Of a stretch of DNA of 64,000 nucleotides, positions 11,590 to 23,660 are shown piece by piece. Position 1 is the stretch's first letter. Every line of letters begins with the position of its first letter. The notes under the pieces were generated by a model, which was given only the letters and a program-made list of their open reading frames with translations, did no database searches and was not told the origin of the DNA. The stretch comes from Spisula solida. Taxonomy: Eukaryota; Mollusca; Bivalvia; Venerida; Mactridae. The DNA is taken from the NCBI GenBank assembly GCA_947247005.1, contig OX365944.1:18017501-18081500 (forward strand), in the 5' to 3' direction. A program made the translations under genes and the position numbers.

Positions 11590-11850
11590 TCTTATCTTTA
11601 CATTGTCAATATTGCTCTGAATAGCACCACTTTATGTCATCACATATCGGGAAAACACCAATGATTGAACGCTTTAAATAATTACCCGCTGTTGATACTA
11701 GGTAATACATGTTGTATATCAAGCAAAGTTGGTATTAGTGTCAACTAAAATGACGAGTAATTGATCAACAAAGCTATATACTCGTACAATATACTTTATT
11801 ATGTTGTCGAGTAGTTTTATCAACCACGGCACATTGTATCGTTGTCAATA
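11590..11850 (+). repeat. Diverged copy of F/E module (51,846 / 39,130)
   Basis: ATCTTTACATTGTCAATATT, then CTCTGAATAGCACCACTTTA and TGTCATCACA correspond to F 51,851-51,905 and E 39,137-39,190 (inverted in G near 32,340-32,400). Then GCAAAGTTGGTATTAGTGTC and TGATCAACAAAGCTAT correspond to F 51,974-52,028. Confidence 0.75.
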
Positions 11851-12118
11851 GCTCAGTTATATGTTACTGTTATACTACATCAAGTGTCTTGATATCTAAA
11901 CCAGTGCTGTGTCAAAATTTGTCAGCTACTTTCGAAATATGTTTTAATGCACTGAACAAATGAAACATACGCCGTGTTTCGGCCATTTAATTTTACATGT
12001 CAATAGCGTTTGCATCTGATATAGTGCGGCCAAGATATGTTGGCAAAGTGACATTTACATATGCTGATTAGCCGACGGTTTCAACAACATGAGCAATTTT
12101 ACGAAAACAGTATTAGAT

Positions 12119-12195
12119 GCGTCTCTCTAGCTCAGATGGTAAAAATCGGAACCACAATTTATAGGTACTGGTTCGATACTCATTTTCACCCTGCG
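12119..12195 (+). ncRNA. tRNA-like pol III promoter, probable SINE head or tRNA relic
   Basis: An A-box-like TAGCTCAGATGG (12,128-12,139) and a B-box-like GGTTCGATACT (12,169-12,179) are about 41 nt apart, as in a tRNA. The acceptor ends do not pair and the anticodon arm is not convincing, so a functional tRNA is unlikely. Copy B (25,013-25,075) has lost the B box by a short deletion. Confidence 0.4.
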
Positions 12196-12484
12196 TTGTT
12201 TTTTTGTTATTTTGTTACTTTTTATATATTATAGAGCTCTAATTAACTGTGTTCTTTATATCCAAATATATCCCATTATTTGTTGGTAACCTTGATATAT
12301 TCTTTTCTATTCTGATTTCATCACAAGCAAACATAATACATTTTTATATTTTATCATATTTAGAACAAGCAATCATAATTGTATATTTCTTTCAAACAAT
12401 GTGAAGTTTACACATTTTATCTGGCTGTTAATTACACATCTAGAAATATATGGATTTCGTGAAAATAAAAAAATGAAATTATTT

Positions 12485-12545
12485 TTGACGCGAATCGAAT
12501 CTGGACCTTGTGCACTGAGGTTCGACATGTATCCACTAGATTAGA
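12485..12545 (-). ncRNA. Second tRNA-like segment, opposite strand
   Basis: On the minus strand, TCTAGTGGATACATG resembles an A box of the Glu/Asp type and AGATTCGATTCGCG resembles a B box, about 40 nt apart. With the plus-strand segment at 12,119 it forms a convergent pair about 360 bp apart. Copy B keeps it (25,370-25,410), and the Tc1-like insertion begins just after it. Confidence 0.35.
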
Positions 12546-13093
12546 TTATATTATAATCTAAACACCGAATATCATAGTGAACAGGTTTAAAATAACTGAA
12601 CACGCGTTTAGATGACCATGATTTATTAACATACTACCTGATTTTCAATATGGACAGATCCAACCATTGACTGATAGACAATGTTATTGTCTCATCATGC
12701 CATGGCCGCACTATCACGCGCTAAAATATTGATGAGACACAAATATTCACAAGTTTCCCAACAATAATGATACCCACGTATGGGTTCGATGTAATTTCTT
12801 TGAATGTTCGCTGGAACTTTGATGTTTTCAATGCGGTGGTATCACTCACTCATACTAGCGTATACGTTCCATTGATAATTTAAAAATATCCTCGGCCTTT
12901 TGTTGCACCCATGTTGCATATATACCTGGAATTAATAAAGTTAATAAGTTAAGAAAATACATGTAGCCATGGATGACTATCTGTAACAATCTAAGATCAG
13001 TGGCATCGGTGAAATCATAAACATTAATCCAATATACTTATGTAATACTAAGTGAACAAATATTATTACTAATTCCAGTTATGTTACCATTAA

Positions 13094-14404
13094 AGGGGGA
13101 CTTTTTCAGCAGTAGGGGGCACAGCGTGTAACCTATTGTCATGTCATTGATAATTATTAGTTGATGTAATGTATCATACATTAATTACTTGAAATGATGA
13201 GGATGTAGTTTTATCTTTAACCATCTGGATATCTACCTAGCATACTATACTTCACTATGTTACAATATCACTGTATGCACTGCTTGATATAGAGAGTTAT
13301 AACTATGATTCTATATGAATGGTTTGTAGCTACAATCTACTTGAGAGCTTTACAAGTATATAGTATTTAGGTAGACCAGGAACTTGTAACCTAGGCTATT
13401 ATCGTTGATATATCGTTCCTGGGTAAACTTAAAAATTTAGTACATGTATTTGATAAAAAATATTTTATCTTACATCCACCGCAATCACACACATAAATGA
13501 AAAACATACAGTGTATAATTATAATTTTATACTGTAGTTAAAGCACAAGATTTTTAGTCTAAACTTTCTTCCGCTAAGCCGACTGTACATTGTAGTGCTG
13601 GAAACAATTTTTGATATTTATGTACTTATGAAAAAAATATTCAAATGCTAATTATTCTGATCCAACTAATACATTTTGAACAGTTATTATACAAATATGC
13701 TTGTAGATGTTTAAAATTTTGTATTAATACATGTTTTAAATTTGCTGAAAAGCTTATTAAAGTCTAATGTATTTTTTTATTTAGCTTAAAAACTAATTAT
13801 AGTCTAATATATTTTTTTTATTAAAAAACTTATTACAGTCTATCAGAGATATAGATAGCATGCTCTCTATAGTCTCTGGGTCTATCTTTTTTAATCAAAC
13901 CATTTATATCAATATTGCAATTTGGACTGAAATCTACAAAGTCATACAACTTTTTTTGGCAAAGCATTACATTCCTAGTCATTGTGCAATATAATTATTA
14001 TGGTTTGATTGTTTATATTGTTCAGATGTAAATTTAGTGCAGTATGACTTGGTTCAACCTTTCCCCCACCCCCTATGGGTGTAAACAATTGTGTGTAGGG
14101 TTTATTCATCTCTTAAAATTGCTGATTTATTTGTAAATCTGAAGTTATGAAGATTTTTATTCAATGCCTATTATATTAGATTGAATGCAGTTTCTAAGTG
14201 TATAAAGATGTGCTATTATTTGCATATCATTATATCTTACAAGTAACCATTAGTAACCATAGACCACATGCTGGTGTGTGATGATAAGGCAAGATGCAAC
14301 ACATGTTATGACTGACCGTTAATGATACCAGTTTTCACATATTGGCATTAATTTATAGCATGCTGGGCCACTAATTTTTTTTCCTGGGAAATCCAAGTCC
14401 CCCT
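13094..14404. mobile_element. TTAA-flanked inverted-repeat element (copy A)
   Basis: Flanked by TTAA at 13,090-13,093 and 14,405-14,408. The ends are AGGGGGACTT on the left and AAGTCCCCCT on the right, about 1.31 kb in total. TTAA duplication is the hallmark of piggyBac-type elements, but the terminal bases differ from the usual CCC start and no transposase is visible, so the class is a suggestion. Copy B has it at 27,201-28,485 with a decayed right end, so insertion preceded the duplication. Confidence 0.65.
13740..13855 (+). repeat. Short AT-rich tandem repeat
   Basis: About two and a half units of roughly 50 bp: TTATTAAAGTCTAATGTATT, then CTAATTATAGTCTAATATAT, then CTTATTACAGTCTATCAG. Each is separated by a T-run and AAAA. 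Lies inside the TTAA element; copy B has the same array at 27,820-27,920. Confidence 0.75.
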
Positions 14405-14916
14405 TTAATATCAGTTCGTAAGGATTATTAGAATACGTGAAAATATGATCTACCAAAGGTTGCTGAGTGCACCAACAAAACCTTTAAACTCCTGTGTTAA
14501 ATGAAAAAAATGTTTGTCAATAGAATATTCACCCATGCTTTTAGTGCTTTCCTAATCTTGTTAAGAAGAATAAGAAGTGTTTGTATCTTGTCGTATTATT
14601 AGGACAATAGGGAATATTAATGCGATTCAAAGCTTGTGAAGAACTTGATAGTCTAATAATGTTCTTGGACACGCTTTCAGTGTGTTTGACTATATACACG
14701 TAAGGAACACGATAGCTTTAGGGCAATGACGTATTTTGTTTGCGTTTATTTTGTTCATTTATTTCTTTGCTCCACACATGAGGTGTCAGTTTCAACTGAT
14801 GGATTCGTTTTATGTCATATTTTACGATACTGTAGAATGCTGACATACACGACCACGTACCTATAAATGATATGACGCCCATCTTACGAGAAATGAACGA
14901 GAACGAACGAAGGATA

Positions 14917-16270
14917 TAGAGAAACTCGGGTCACTGTCCGGTGAGAACAATATTATCAGGCGAGGTGATATCGTCCGGGTGGCGAGCCTTTGGCGAGTCA
15001 CCCCGGACGATATCGCCGAGTCTGATAACATTGTTCTCACCGGACAGTGACCCGAGTTTCTATTTATCATGCAACCAGCACCACGGAACAAGTAAGGGGC
15101 GTAATTCCTCATGTTTTTAAAGTTACAACCGAGTTGTGGGTTTAAGTAGATCCAGTAAACCCGCCGATTAACACAATTAAATGTGCTTCCGCGAAACAAA
15201 ATAGTTCTCAATTCTACGCAGTTTAACAAAAGAAATATTAAAAAATAAAATATTTCAATTATATATTCAGAAAGGGAAATCTTAGTAAATGGTATCATCA
15301 AATAACTACATTGTGTCAGAAAAATAAAATTTCGCTCATGAATTTATGAAGTTTTTTAATGAATCATCAATGACGTATCATGTGTGAACAAGGTCGTTTA
15401 CTACGTCATAAATCCTTCTGTTATTCTTAACAATGCCTAGGAATAAATTAAACATGGACTATGTGAAACATTGGGTTGTTTGCGGTAACTGTCAGTGCAA
15501 AATTGAATTCCGGACGGGGGAAATAACTTCAAGAATGAACAGTTTATACAAGCTTACTAATCTTAGTCAAGTTGGTGGGTGGAGAATGGCAGTAGCCTGT
15601 GTAGGGAGACCTCAATGCTTGGAAAATCGATGGAAATAGAATATGGTAAAACATTGATCTTGTTGAAGAGCCTATTATATTTTTTATGTTTTACCTATGT
15701 ATAAACCACATGTACACTGAATCTAACAATGATTTAACTGACCCACTTAGTTTAAGCCAAAAATGTCCGACTTTTTTCATTTTCAATGATTTTGTATGCG
15801 CATCGTATCGAGTCTTCAAATGAGTTCAAAATTGCATTTTGTCATGTGTATTTGATTTGGAACCGTTGTCTATGCATACTCTTTATGTTTATTTATCTTT
15901 GATGATCCTATGCCAGTGGATGTATGTGTGTTTATTGTTTTTTCAGGGCCTTTCCTAAACGATTGATCCGTGGATGACCCGTATGAATTCAAGAAAAAAT
16001 GCACTGGCGTAGCCCTACATGGCCAAGAAATATTGCTGATGTTGGTTGTAAATCTACACTTTGATTAAATATTAGCTATCAAATGTATAGTTTTGTAGTT
16101 TTCAATAATATGTAGGTCAATTTCAGACGGAATGAGAAATGGGAAAATAGTCCGTGATTTGTGGGCGGAGCCAAAAAGTGTTCTCAGGCTACTAGCAGCC
16201 TATTGACCTGAGAACACATAATGTTCTCAGGTCATGTGTTATCAGGCAGTTACCATGACAGTTGCATGAT
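14917..16270 (+). mobile_element. Double-hairpin element 3 (A only, 1.35 kb)
   Basis: Copy B runs from GAACGAAGGATA to AACTAAACTGC at 28,996. A has 1.35 kb between GATA at 14,913 and GATA at 16,268. A long hairpin spans 14,919-15,063: the arms start GAAACTCGGGTCACTGTCCG, and the apex near 14,981-15,003 reads GGCGAGCCTTTGGCGAGTCA. Next comes TTTATCATGCAAC at 15,063-15,075, whose complement GTTGCATGATAAA closes the element at 16,261-16,273. A small hairpin lies near the right end (TGTTCTCAGG at 16,179, CCTGAGAACA at 16,207). A 68-codon frame lies inside. The order is the mirror of elements 1 and 2. Microhomology-driven deletion from B is an alternative to insertion in A. Confidence 0.7.
15433..15639 (+). 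CDS. Small ORF inside double-hairpin element 3, unknown product
   Basis: ATG-initiated 68 codons, ending in the Trp-Lys stop at 15,639. The product is basic, with a CGNCQCK motif near residue 18 that could be half of a metal-binding knuckle. No recognised domain and no partner in the shorter elements 1, 2 and 4. It is the only reading frame in the element with balanced composition, but its length is within chance expectation. It may be a remnant of an element-encoded protein or noise. Confidence 0.2.
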   Translation: MPRNKLNMDYVKHWVVCGNCQCKIEFRTGEITSRMNSLYKLTNLSQVGGWRMAVACVGRPQCLENRWK

Positions 16271-16919
16271 AAAAACTAAACTGCTTCGATTACTAACGTA
16301 CTATTTTTTAAAAAAGAAAAAACACTACACTGCGACATAATTATAGATATACAATAACGGCTTGATATTTCAGTAATTGAAATGATGTAACTGCATTGTT
16401 AACTGCATTGTTAAAGCAAACACCATAAATAAATCTCTCTCACTCTAATAACTCAATAAGGAATCGAAAAATGAGTATAAAAGAACATACGTCACTGTAA
16501 TATTACGTCAATATACCATCTGCTGTTGCTATAGGCTAGACAGCTAGACATAATTTATATTGTAAAATTGTTTTGTATCCTAAGGTAATGTTAACTGACA
16601 CAACGTTCGTATGAATCATTACAATCTGTCTCGTCATTTCATTATTCCCAAGGCAATGGATAGAAACATTATATTGTATTGGTATTAGATTGAATATATC
16701 TATTCACTAGATGTTTAGCTTGACACTATTTCTATGTGGACGTAAATAATTTATCACATAAAAAGTATAATCACTGACAGATTTGTCATTCTACGATAAG
16801 GGATAAACGAATATTGAACATGTCGTTATGATTATGCTCCATAGTGTATCAATACACATTCTAATCGCGGGAAAAACAAAACGGAATGAAAAATATGAGT
16901 TACTTAGAAAATAGATTGA

Positions 16920-17512
16920 AGTTTTGCGTGATTTACCGGTGAATAGATCACGGTTTAGTGTTCATATGCGTTGGAATTAGTCTCGAAGGCCGTAGGCCTG
17001 AGTGATTAATAACTATGCATATAAACGACATATCGTGATCTATTCACCGGTATATCATGCAAAACTGCGATGTATTTGCATTCTAACACGTGTCATTTGT
17101 GCAATTTTTATACGGACTGATTTATTTGCGGAGTTGATAAGTTATTTTTCATGTTGCTATAGACAACCTCCGCTGTTCAAAGTATCGTAACGTCCGCCCC
17201 TGGATTTTTAAGCTTTACTTTTATCTTTATTTGTTGCCTAACTGATGGCTTTTTAACGCCAAATTATTATTACATAATTCACGTTTATGCTGATGAATTG
17301 ATACATGCAATAACATATTACAAGAATATAAATATAATGGAATAAATGAACACAAACGCTACGAAATTACGCAAAACGTCGCCCTCTACTTTTTTATGAC
17401 GTCATGAAATAAACAAGACATACATTTCATTGATAGAAATCGCGAATTATACGCGGGAGATAAATTAAACAACCGAAATTCTACCGTGATATACCGTTTA
17501 TTAGATCACGCT
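16920..17512 (+). mobile_element. Double-hairpin element 4 (copy A)
   Basis: A long hairpin is formed by 16,920-16,970 and 17,015-17,065. The outer bases are AGTTTTGCGTGAT / ATCATGCAAAACT and the apex at 16,982-17,003 is CTCGAAGGCCGTAGGCCTGAG. The arm contains TACCGGTGAATAGATCACG. A related palindromic piece, CGTGATATACCGTTTATTAG then ATCACG, recurs once more at 17,485-17,510 and probably marks the other end. TGACGTCA lies at 17,397-17,404. Copy B carries the same element at 29,634-30,226, so it predates the A/B duplication. The outer TATCATGCAA resembles the ends of element 3. No convincing protein frame lies within the element. Confidence 0.6.
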
Positions 17513-17749
17513 AAAGCTCCATACGTTTACATGGAACAAAATAAAGACAGTGTAAGAAAACCATATAAGGGAAGTGATCAAATGCTGCACGTCCCTGGTA
17601 TTCGAAACCATACAAACACGTCAGTAGCAAAGAACCCACACAAGAGACAACCACAGAACAAACAAACCGTGTCTCCCAAACGAAGTCACGTACATTCAAA
17701 CAATGAAGGAAATGTGAATTTTGTGAAGGATTTGGTGTTAACAGTATAA
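17486..17749 (+). CDS. Small ORF conserved between A and B, unknown
   Basis: The frame is open for 87 codons in A and 100 in B (30,200-30,502), which differ at the tail. The composition is basic and Asn/Lys/His-rich (TSVAKNPHKRQPQNKQTVS in A), in the style of the KAA modules. The start lies within the end repeat of double-hairpin element 4, so the predicted initiation is doubtful. Conservation here only reflects the recent duplication. No domain recognised. Confidence 0.15.
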   Translation: MIYRLLDHAKAPYVYMEQNKDSVRKPYKGSDQMLHVPGIRNHTNTSVAKNPHKRQPQNKQTVSPKRSHVHSNNEGNVNFVKDLVLTV

Positions 17750-18879
17750 TAAAATACGGCAAGGATACACGATGCGCCAGCAATAATCGTCTGACTGCTT
17801 GTAATGTGTGTAGGGATTGAGTGTGATTGAATCCTTTATAACATAACAAATAACGTTACAAAATATATTGCATCAAGTAGCCCACATAAAAACATTATTT
17901 CTAGCGATTCCAAAATTTGAATCAACACATTCTATTAGAAATCTTATTTTTTTGCAGGAGAAAATATATTGACGATTGATCCGTTAGATTGTCTATATTT
18001 TTTACAACTATGGTGTTTCATGCAAAACAGAATTTCAGACAAAGGAAGAAAATAGAACTCTCCTCACAATATTCAAATGTCGATAATATTAATATACACA
18101 TGTATAATCGATTAATATAATCGATATCTATAAATAGTACAGTCCGCATATTTAGGTATGTCACTTGTATACCAACAATGCAATATCATATCATTGTATT
18201 TTATTGTTTTAAATATATAAGTTGGAGAATACGGCATTACGTATCCATGATCTCTCATCAGGTCAACATTCCCAAACGAGCTTTATTGCGTGTGACATTA
18301 TCAAGAGACATTTATAAATCAAAGATTAATCTGCAATCATGCTCATGATTCCGGACCATAACAATTGTAACATGTCCTTAGGAATTTAAGTCTAATAATT
18401 CGATTGGCCCATAATCATGCTTCAATTGATAATAATTGCGCTCCTGAGAGTTCACAAAAAGAGAAACACAGAGAAATGCGCGTTTAAAATGAATGCAAAA
18501 ACATAAAATCAGACTTAATTGGGCCTCACCTGATGTTGCTTTGAGAGCGTCGATTTCAATAAAATCCGGAATCAAATCTGACGTTACTTTATGGACAGTT
18601 AGTTTTTACTAATTTATTTTAGACCCATAGTGAAACAAATTTTTCCAACTTATATAACTCACTTTCAACTCATCTTTCCTGATGTCATCCATCGCCATGA
18701 GGGTGTGCGAATAGATAATTCAGTAATTTTTGTGCTCAGCGTCTAGCAATAGAAATAATGGTACCACTTTTATTTCGTCTTTAATATAGCGCCTGAGATC
18801 GAACCCGAGATTATATGTCCAGATAACACATTGACCACACATTTTACAGTTGGTGTTATGATCTGGGGTGCAACAAAAG

Positions 18880-19095
18880 TGACGAAATAATAAAATACAT
18901 CGGGCAGGAAAGTCAGCAAGCAACAGAAACAATAGCGCACGCAAAGCTGAACAGCTACAAAGACACGACAGCCAACACTGTATGCCTGCCTCTTCAGTTA
19001 GTGAACACACGTCAGGGTAAAGAGCCAACAGACAAGAACGCATCAAATGGACAAACACATATCATAGGGACAACACACAAATTAACACCCAACAG
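18880..19095 (+). pseudogene. KAA module, copy B left
   Basis: Counterpart of 4,590-4,862. It reads RAGKSASNRNNSARKAEQLQ, then hits a stop where A reads Trp-Val; an indel follows. The region was therefore not maintained as coding in this copy. Confidence 0.35.
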
Positions 19096-19135
19096 AAACA
19101 ATACATATTTCATTGGCATATGTGTCAATGAAATG

Positions 19136-19310
19136 TTAGATGTCAAGGAGTGATAGAAATGTTTTTCTTTTTTCGTTCAGCATTGTATAACAATGTATTA
19201 GTCTAATTTCACATATTAAACCATTAGATTGTCGATTATATGGTTAGAGGGAATCATGAATACAATTAAACAGTATCGGCGTTCCATTGAATAGCATTGT
19301 CAAAATCTAG
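19136..19310. other. B-only ~170 bp segment
   Basis: A passes from GTGTCAATAAAATGTAATGG to TAAATTGTAGC at 4,850-4,870. B has extra sequence between AATGAAATGTTAGATG and CTAGTAAATGGTAAATTG. No inverted ends recognised. Confidence 0.5.
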
Positions 19311-21299
19311 TAAATGGTAAATTGTAGCTTAATTAAATGTTCCTTATGTTAAATGCGTTCCTTGTAAAAAGGGAGTGTACGTTTAATTCCTTTTGTAGGT
19401 CCTGTGTAGTTATTTCTAATGTTGATAAAGTTTCAATACAGTATACTGATATTTTATATGCATATTTAAAGTGTATGTTTGACGATTATTTGAGTTAAAC
19501 GCAGATTCGAAATAAAGTTTATTATATACGGCAGCAGCTTCACAGAACCAGTTTTCCATCATTATTCTAACCAGTATTAAAGTTTACATTCTACAAGGAA
19601 CCATTCACTTTGACACTGATTCAAATTTTTATGGAAGGGTATGACCTGTCACAGAATTGCTAGTTACATATCCAGTGTACAAAACACTTGACACGGACGC
19701 GGCTTTCCATATTTGATCGACCATCAGCAAAGTCAATGTCAATGAAGAAGCGGCTATAATTTCCCTCAATATTCGCTAAATAGTCTAGCAAAATGGTAAT
19801 TCATGTCATGATACATATTCAGAGAGAAACAATATTTAAGTACATATGGCACGATGTTCAAAGCGTTCAACTACACCTTTGCACACGGCACATGTATATT
19901 TTGAATGAGAAAACAATTAAGCAAAAAATAAATTGAAGAAGATAAGTTGATTTACACATGTATATTCGTATCATGCGTATTGCAATAATGTTCAATATTG
20001 CCCATATATGTATGAAAATAAGTACGTTGTTCATACTATATTATCATTTTGCATTTGAAAACCATTTAGTAATACATAGTATATTAAACATATTTCTAAT
20101 TATCACAGATGCGACACGACTCTTATGATTAAGCAGTGACAACGATAAATATTTTACTGAGTAATTTTATTAATTAGATGCTTCATTTGGTATAATTTAT
20201 TCTCGACAATGACAACATGCATATTATGTATTATTTAAATGTGAGAACTGAAAAGGTCAAGATTACTAGCCTAAGGTAACTAATAGTATGCGTTAATAGA
20301 ATATTTAAATATGTTATGCTTTTAGTGTATGTAACGCTTCTAATCACTAAAAAGTCATTGTAATGGTGTTGCGATTATATTATTTCAACAACATGTAAAC
20401 ATCTAGATTCCATATTTGGTATTGATGTATCTGTGCTGTTTATAAACATGTGGTGTTTCCTATTAGTTGTATTCATTAGTCGTGTTCCTATAACAATCAT
20501 ATACATCGACATCATGATAGAGTACAATGAACTTGAATTGTTTGTGGCTTAGAAAAGTATTGATGAGTTAAAAGTATTCGGTAGCCTTATTATAACCTTT
20601 GACAAATGAGTTGAAAACAACAACGACTTAGAGTTGAATATCCGATCAGTATCCTCTTGTTATTGTCATACAAATGATAAAATCGATCAGCTGTATGTAT
20701 TGTTTGTGTATATACTTCATATTGTCGTACAATTCAATTAATTTTATTTGATTGGCAGATGTACATTTATAATAAAGTCTTCGCCATATAAGGCGGCATC
20801 AATTACATACAAGTGACGAGTCAGACACACACACACATGTTTATAGTACCTTTGGGCATTTTCATTTACTGTAAATGAGATCGCCAGAAATGTGTTACAC
20901 TATGAAAATTATTCAGATTTTCCCGTCCATGAATTTTACTTTTATATGATGAGTACCAAACAATTAAGGGATACTATACTTGTTTCAATGTTTAACTTAA
21001 TGAACATCATGATTGTCCCAGTTGATCACAAAAACCAACAAAACCACACACAAACCAACAAATCTATCGACTATCATTAGGGAACATTTTTATTTGTATT
21101 TATAGTATAGTATCTTGTAGAATATATTCATTATTATAAAAAATATGTTCTTTTCTGGCTAAGTCTAAAATTACAAACGATCAAACTGTGTTCAAAGACT
21201 ACAATAGGAATTCCAAACACTAAACGATCTGAAATAATAGCTAATGAGCTTCTGAGGCAACGCATAGAAAAATTTAAAAACATGTTCGTTAGTTGTCAT

Positions 21300-21600
21300 T
21301 AAAGTATAACTATTATACTGCGAAAACTGAAGATCGCTAGAATCGAACATAAGACGACCGTAACTAGATAATTATCTTATCTAGATATCCCTAATAACAA
21401 CTGTATGCTAACATCTTTAATCTAAGCACCAATCATAGATCAACCCAAACGACGATTTCTGTCGACACCACGTCATTAATGTCGTAAATCCAGCAAAGAT
21501 TAGTGTTGATATATATATAATGATCTGTAATTGGTCAACAAAGCGTTACAAATACAGTCGAATACGGAGAGTAGTTTAAGCAACCTAATCAATACATCAC
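21300..21600 (+). repeat. B counterpart of the 7,440 module
   Basis: Near-identical to 7,440-7,740, including GCAAAGATTAGTGTTGATAT; slightly shorter (TA)n run near 21,510. Confidence 0.6.
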
Positions 21601-23660
21601 TTTGACACTAATTAGGATGATTTTACCTAATCTTATTAGCCATGCAATAGTGCAAGTCGTGTCAATCTTCTTTTTGTTGGTGATCTTAGATCAAAATTAC
21701 GGAGGTCCGAGCTACCTTGTGCGAATGCGCAAAATTTCAAAATCGTATTAGATACGAACAAACATGAATTTTAGTTACAATGATCGCATATGAATGTTGA
21801 TTAATGATAATAAACATAATACTATTGCCCAATATATATATGTTAACTCTTTATTTTTGCATGTATGAAAAGTAGGTTGGGAACGGCAAAACTGTGAATA
21901 ATATGGATTCACAATAAGTCTCTACACTAGATCAAATGCATATGCTTATATATAATTTGTAGTGCATGGTTTAGTTATATGAAGTAGCCACACTTTTAAA
22001 TATTTTTAATAAAATTTTATTTCATTACAATATGCAAATTATGTTAATTTTATGCTAATTTATTCATAATTAGTACTTTTTGATGAGTAGCTCCCAAAAA
22101 CCCCTTTTTTATTTGACTAAACTGGTGTTCTATGCGATACTGAACTTATGGCCAATTCTAAATTATTTTTGATCGTTAGATATTTTTTGACGTTCATCTG
22201 AAAATCACAAGTTTTGCTGGTGGCTGGGGTAACTATTTATCATGTTCACCAGGCAGCCGGAATTGTGACTAATGTTAATAGCAGTGACCATTGAACACAT
22301 AAAATATCATGCATTGCTTAAAAGTAGTTTCATATAGTAAAACTCTTAAAAAGAACAATAATGCCATAAATTCAGGAAATGGATATAATAATGTCAAGCG
22401 GAGTGATCAATTACGTTGTCTTCTAGCTATTGTTCCACGTTTATGGTAACAGACAACTCATCTTATGGCAACATAACATACTGTCAATGAAACTGTTCCC
22501 TGTAGCATTGTATGTTGAACTGTATCACTTAAAAAGCCGCCTGAAGAAGTCCGTTGTGAATTGGAGAAAGTTTTGCTAAATAATCGAAAAAACATATTTT
22601 CACTTATTTTCAGTGTTACCTTTAGGCGAGAAGGAACTTAAAAACACCATATTGTATACAATGGAGTCGTAGCAAAAAATGAACAGCTAGTAAAATGAAA
22701 GAGAGACAACTTCTTGCAAAAATTAAATAGAAAAGCCTTTAAACATAACTTACATTTATACATACTTGTCACACAACATTGATATATTGGCAGTATGTTA
22801 CGTAGCAATATATGTAAGACGAGTGGCTGGTTTGGTGAATGGCTGTCAACACATGTAGTGTCGCGCGTATCACCTGGAGTATTTCGTCTTCCGGTGTTTG
22901 TTTCACATGCCAGTTTATGTATTAATTCATTAAATCATATTTAACGAACAAATGTATATAAATGTACAAATGACCAATGCACTAAGTCTTGTTTATTCCG
23001 CTTCATGTATTGTTTTGCTGTATTACTATATGCGTTCTTTGAAACATTTTACATCAGTTACCACACTACAATATTTACTTAAAACAAACATCTCTTTCGC
23101 TTTGTCTCACTGTAACATCACTGAGGGATATTTCTTCAGAGTTATCTTATTTGCATGTTACAGACTTTAATCTGATATCGCTGTATGGCGTACATTACTG
23201 TTATTAAGCGATCCTTTTGACATGCAAGGATAGATGGGTGCATTATCTGGTGCCCTGTTGTGTTAACATATCTGATTATGCATCGCTTCCGTTGTACCTT
23301 AGTCTTGCATAGATAAGGAACGCATTCATAAATATATAATGTAAATGTTGTTCATTTTATAATCAATATATAAATACGAAATAGTTTTGCATTTACGGGA
23401 AACAAAAAAACACACAATATTTCTATACACTTGATTTGAAATGGAAATATCGGATCAGCTGTGAACAGCACTACATAAAAGTAATATATTTCAGAGAAAA
23501 TTAAAGCACACTTGCTACATGTACGTATCGTTTATTAAGATAAAGTCAATACACTTAAACACGTCAATTTATAGTAAAACATTTTATTGGCAACAAAATT
23601 TGCTTGATACATTTGTAAAAAGCTCATTTTATATTTAAACAACAAGCAGCATTTTGTATA

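Larger units (their letters stand above)
4060..18245 (+). repeat. Tandem segmental duplication, copy A
   Basis: Head-to-tail with copy B (18,250-31,795). Long stretches align by eye with only scattered substitutions: 7,300-7,440 with 21,160-21,300, 9,700-10,500 with 22,770-23,540, 12,600-14,800 with 26,680-28,900, and 16,500-17,850 with 29,200-30,600. A-only material includes 5,967-6,379, 8,555-9,305 and 14,917-16,270. Relative to B, A lacks about 850 bp at 17,924/17,925. The last 320 bp (17,925-18,245) belong to the separate G/E/F repeat, so the duplication breakpoint lies within that repeat. Confidence 0.9.

Noticed and set aside
12119..12195. Functional tRNA gene
   Set aside because: A and B boxes are present, but the acceptor stem does not pair and the anticodon arm is poor; better explained as a SINE head or relic.
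14861..15301. 146-residue open frame on the minus strand
   Set aside because: It runs straight through the long hairpin of double-hairpin element 3; palindromic DNA often leaves frames open. The frame is absent from copy B.
17397..17404. TGACGTCA read as a CRE-type enhancer element
   Set aside because: The motif also occurs in unrelated places (for example 26,141 in the Tc1-like element and near 42,575 and 43,024), so it is not evidence of regulation; kept only as part of the double-hairpin layout.
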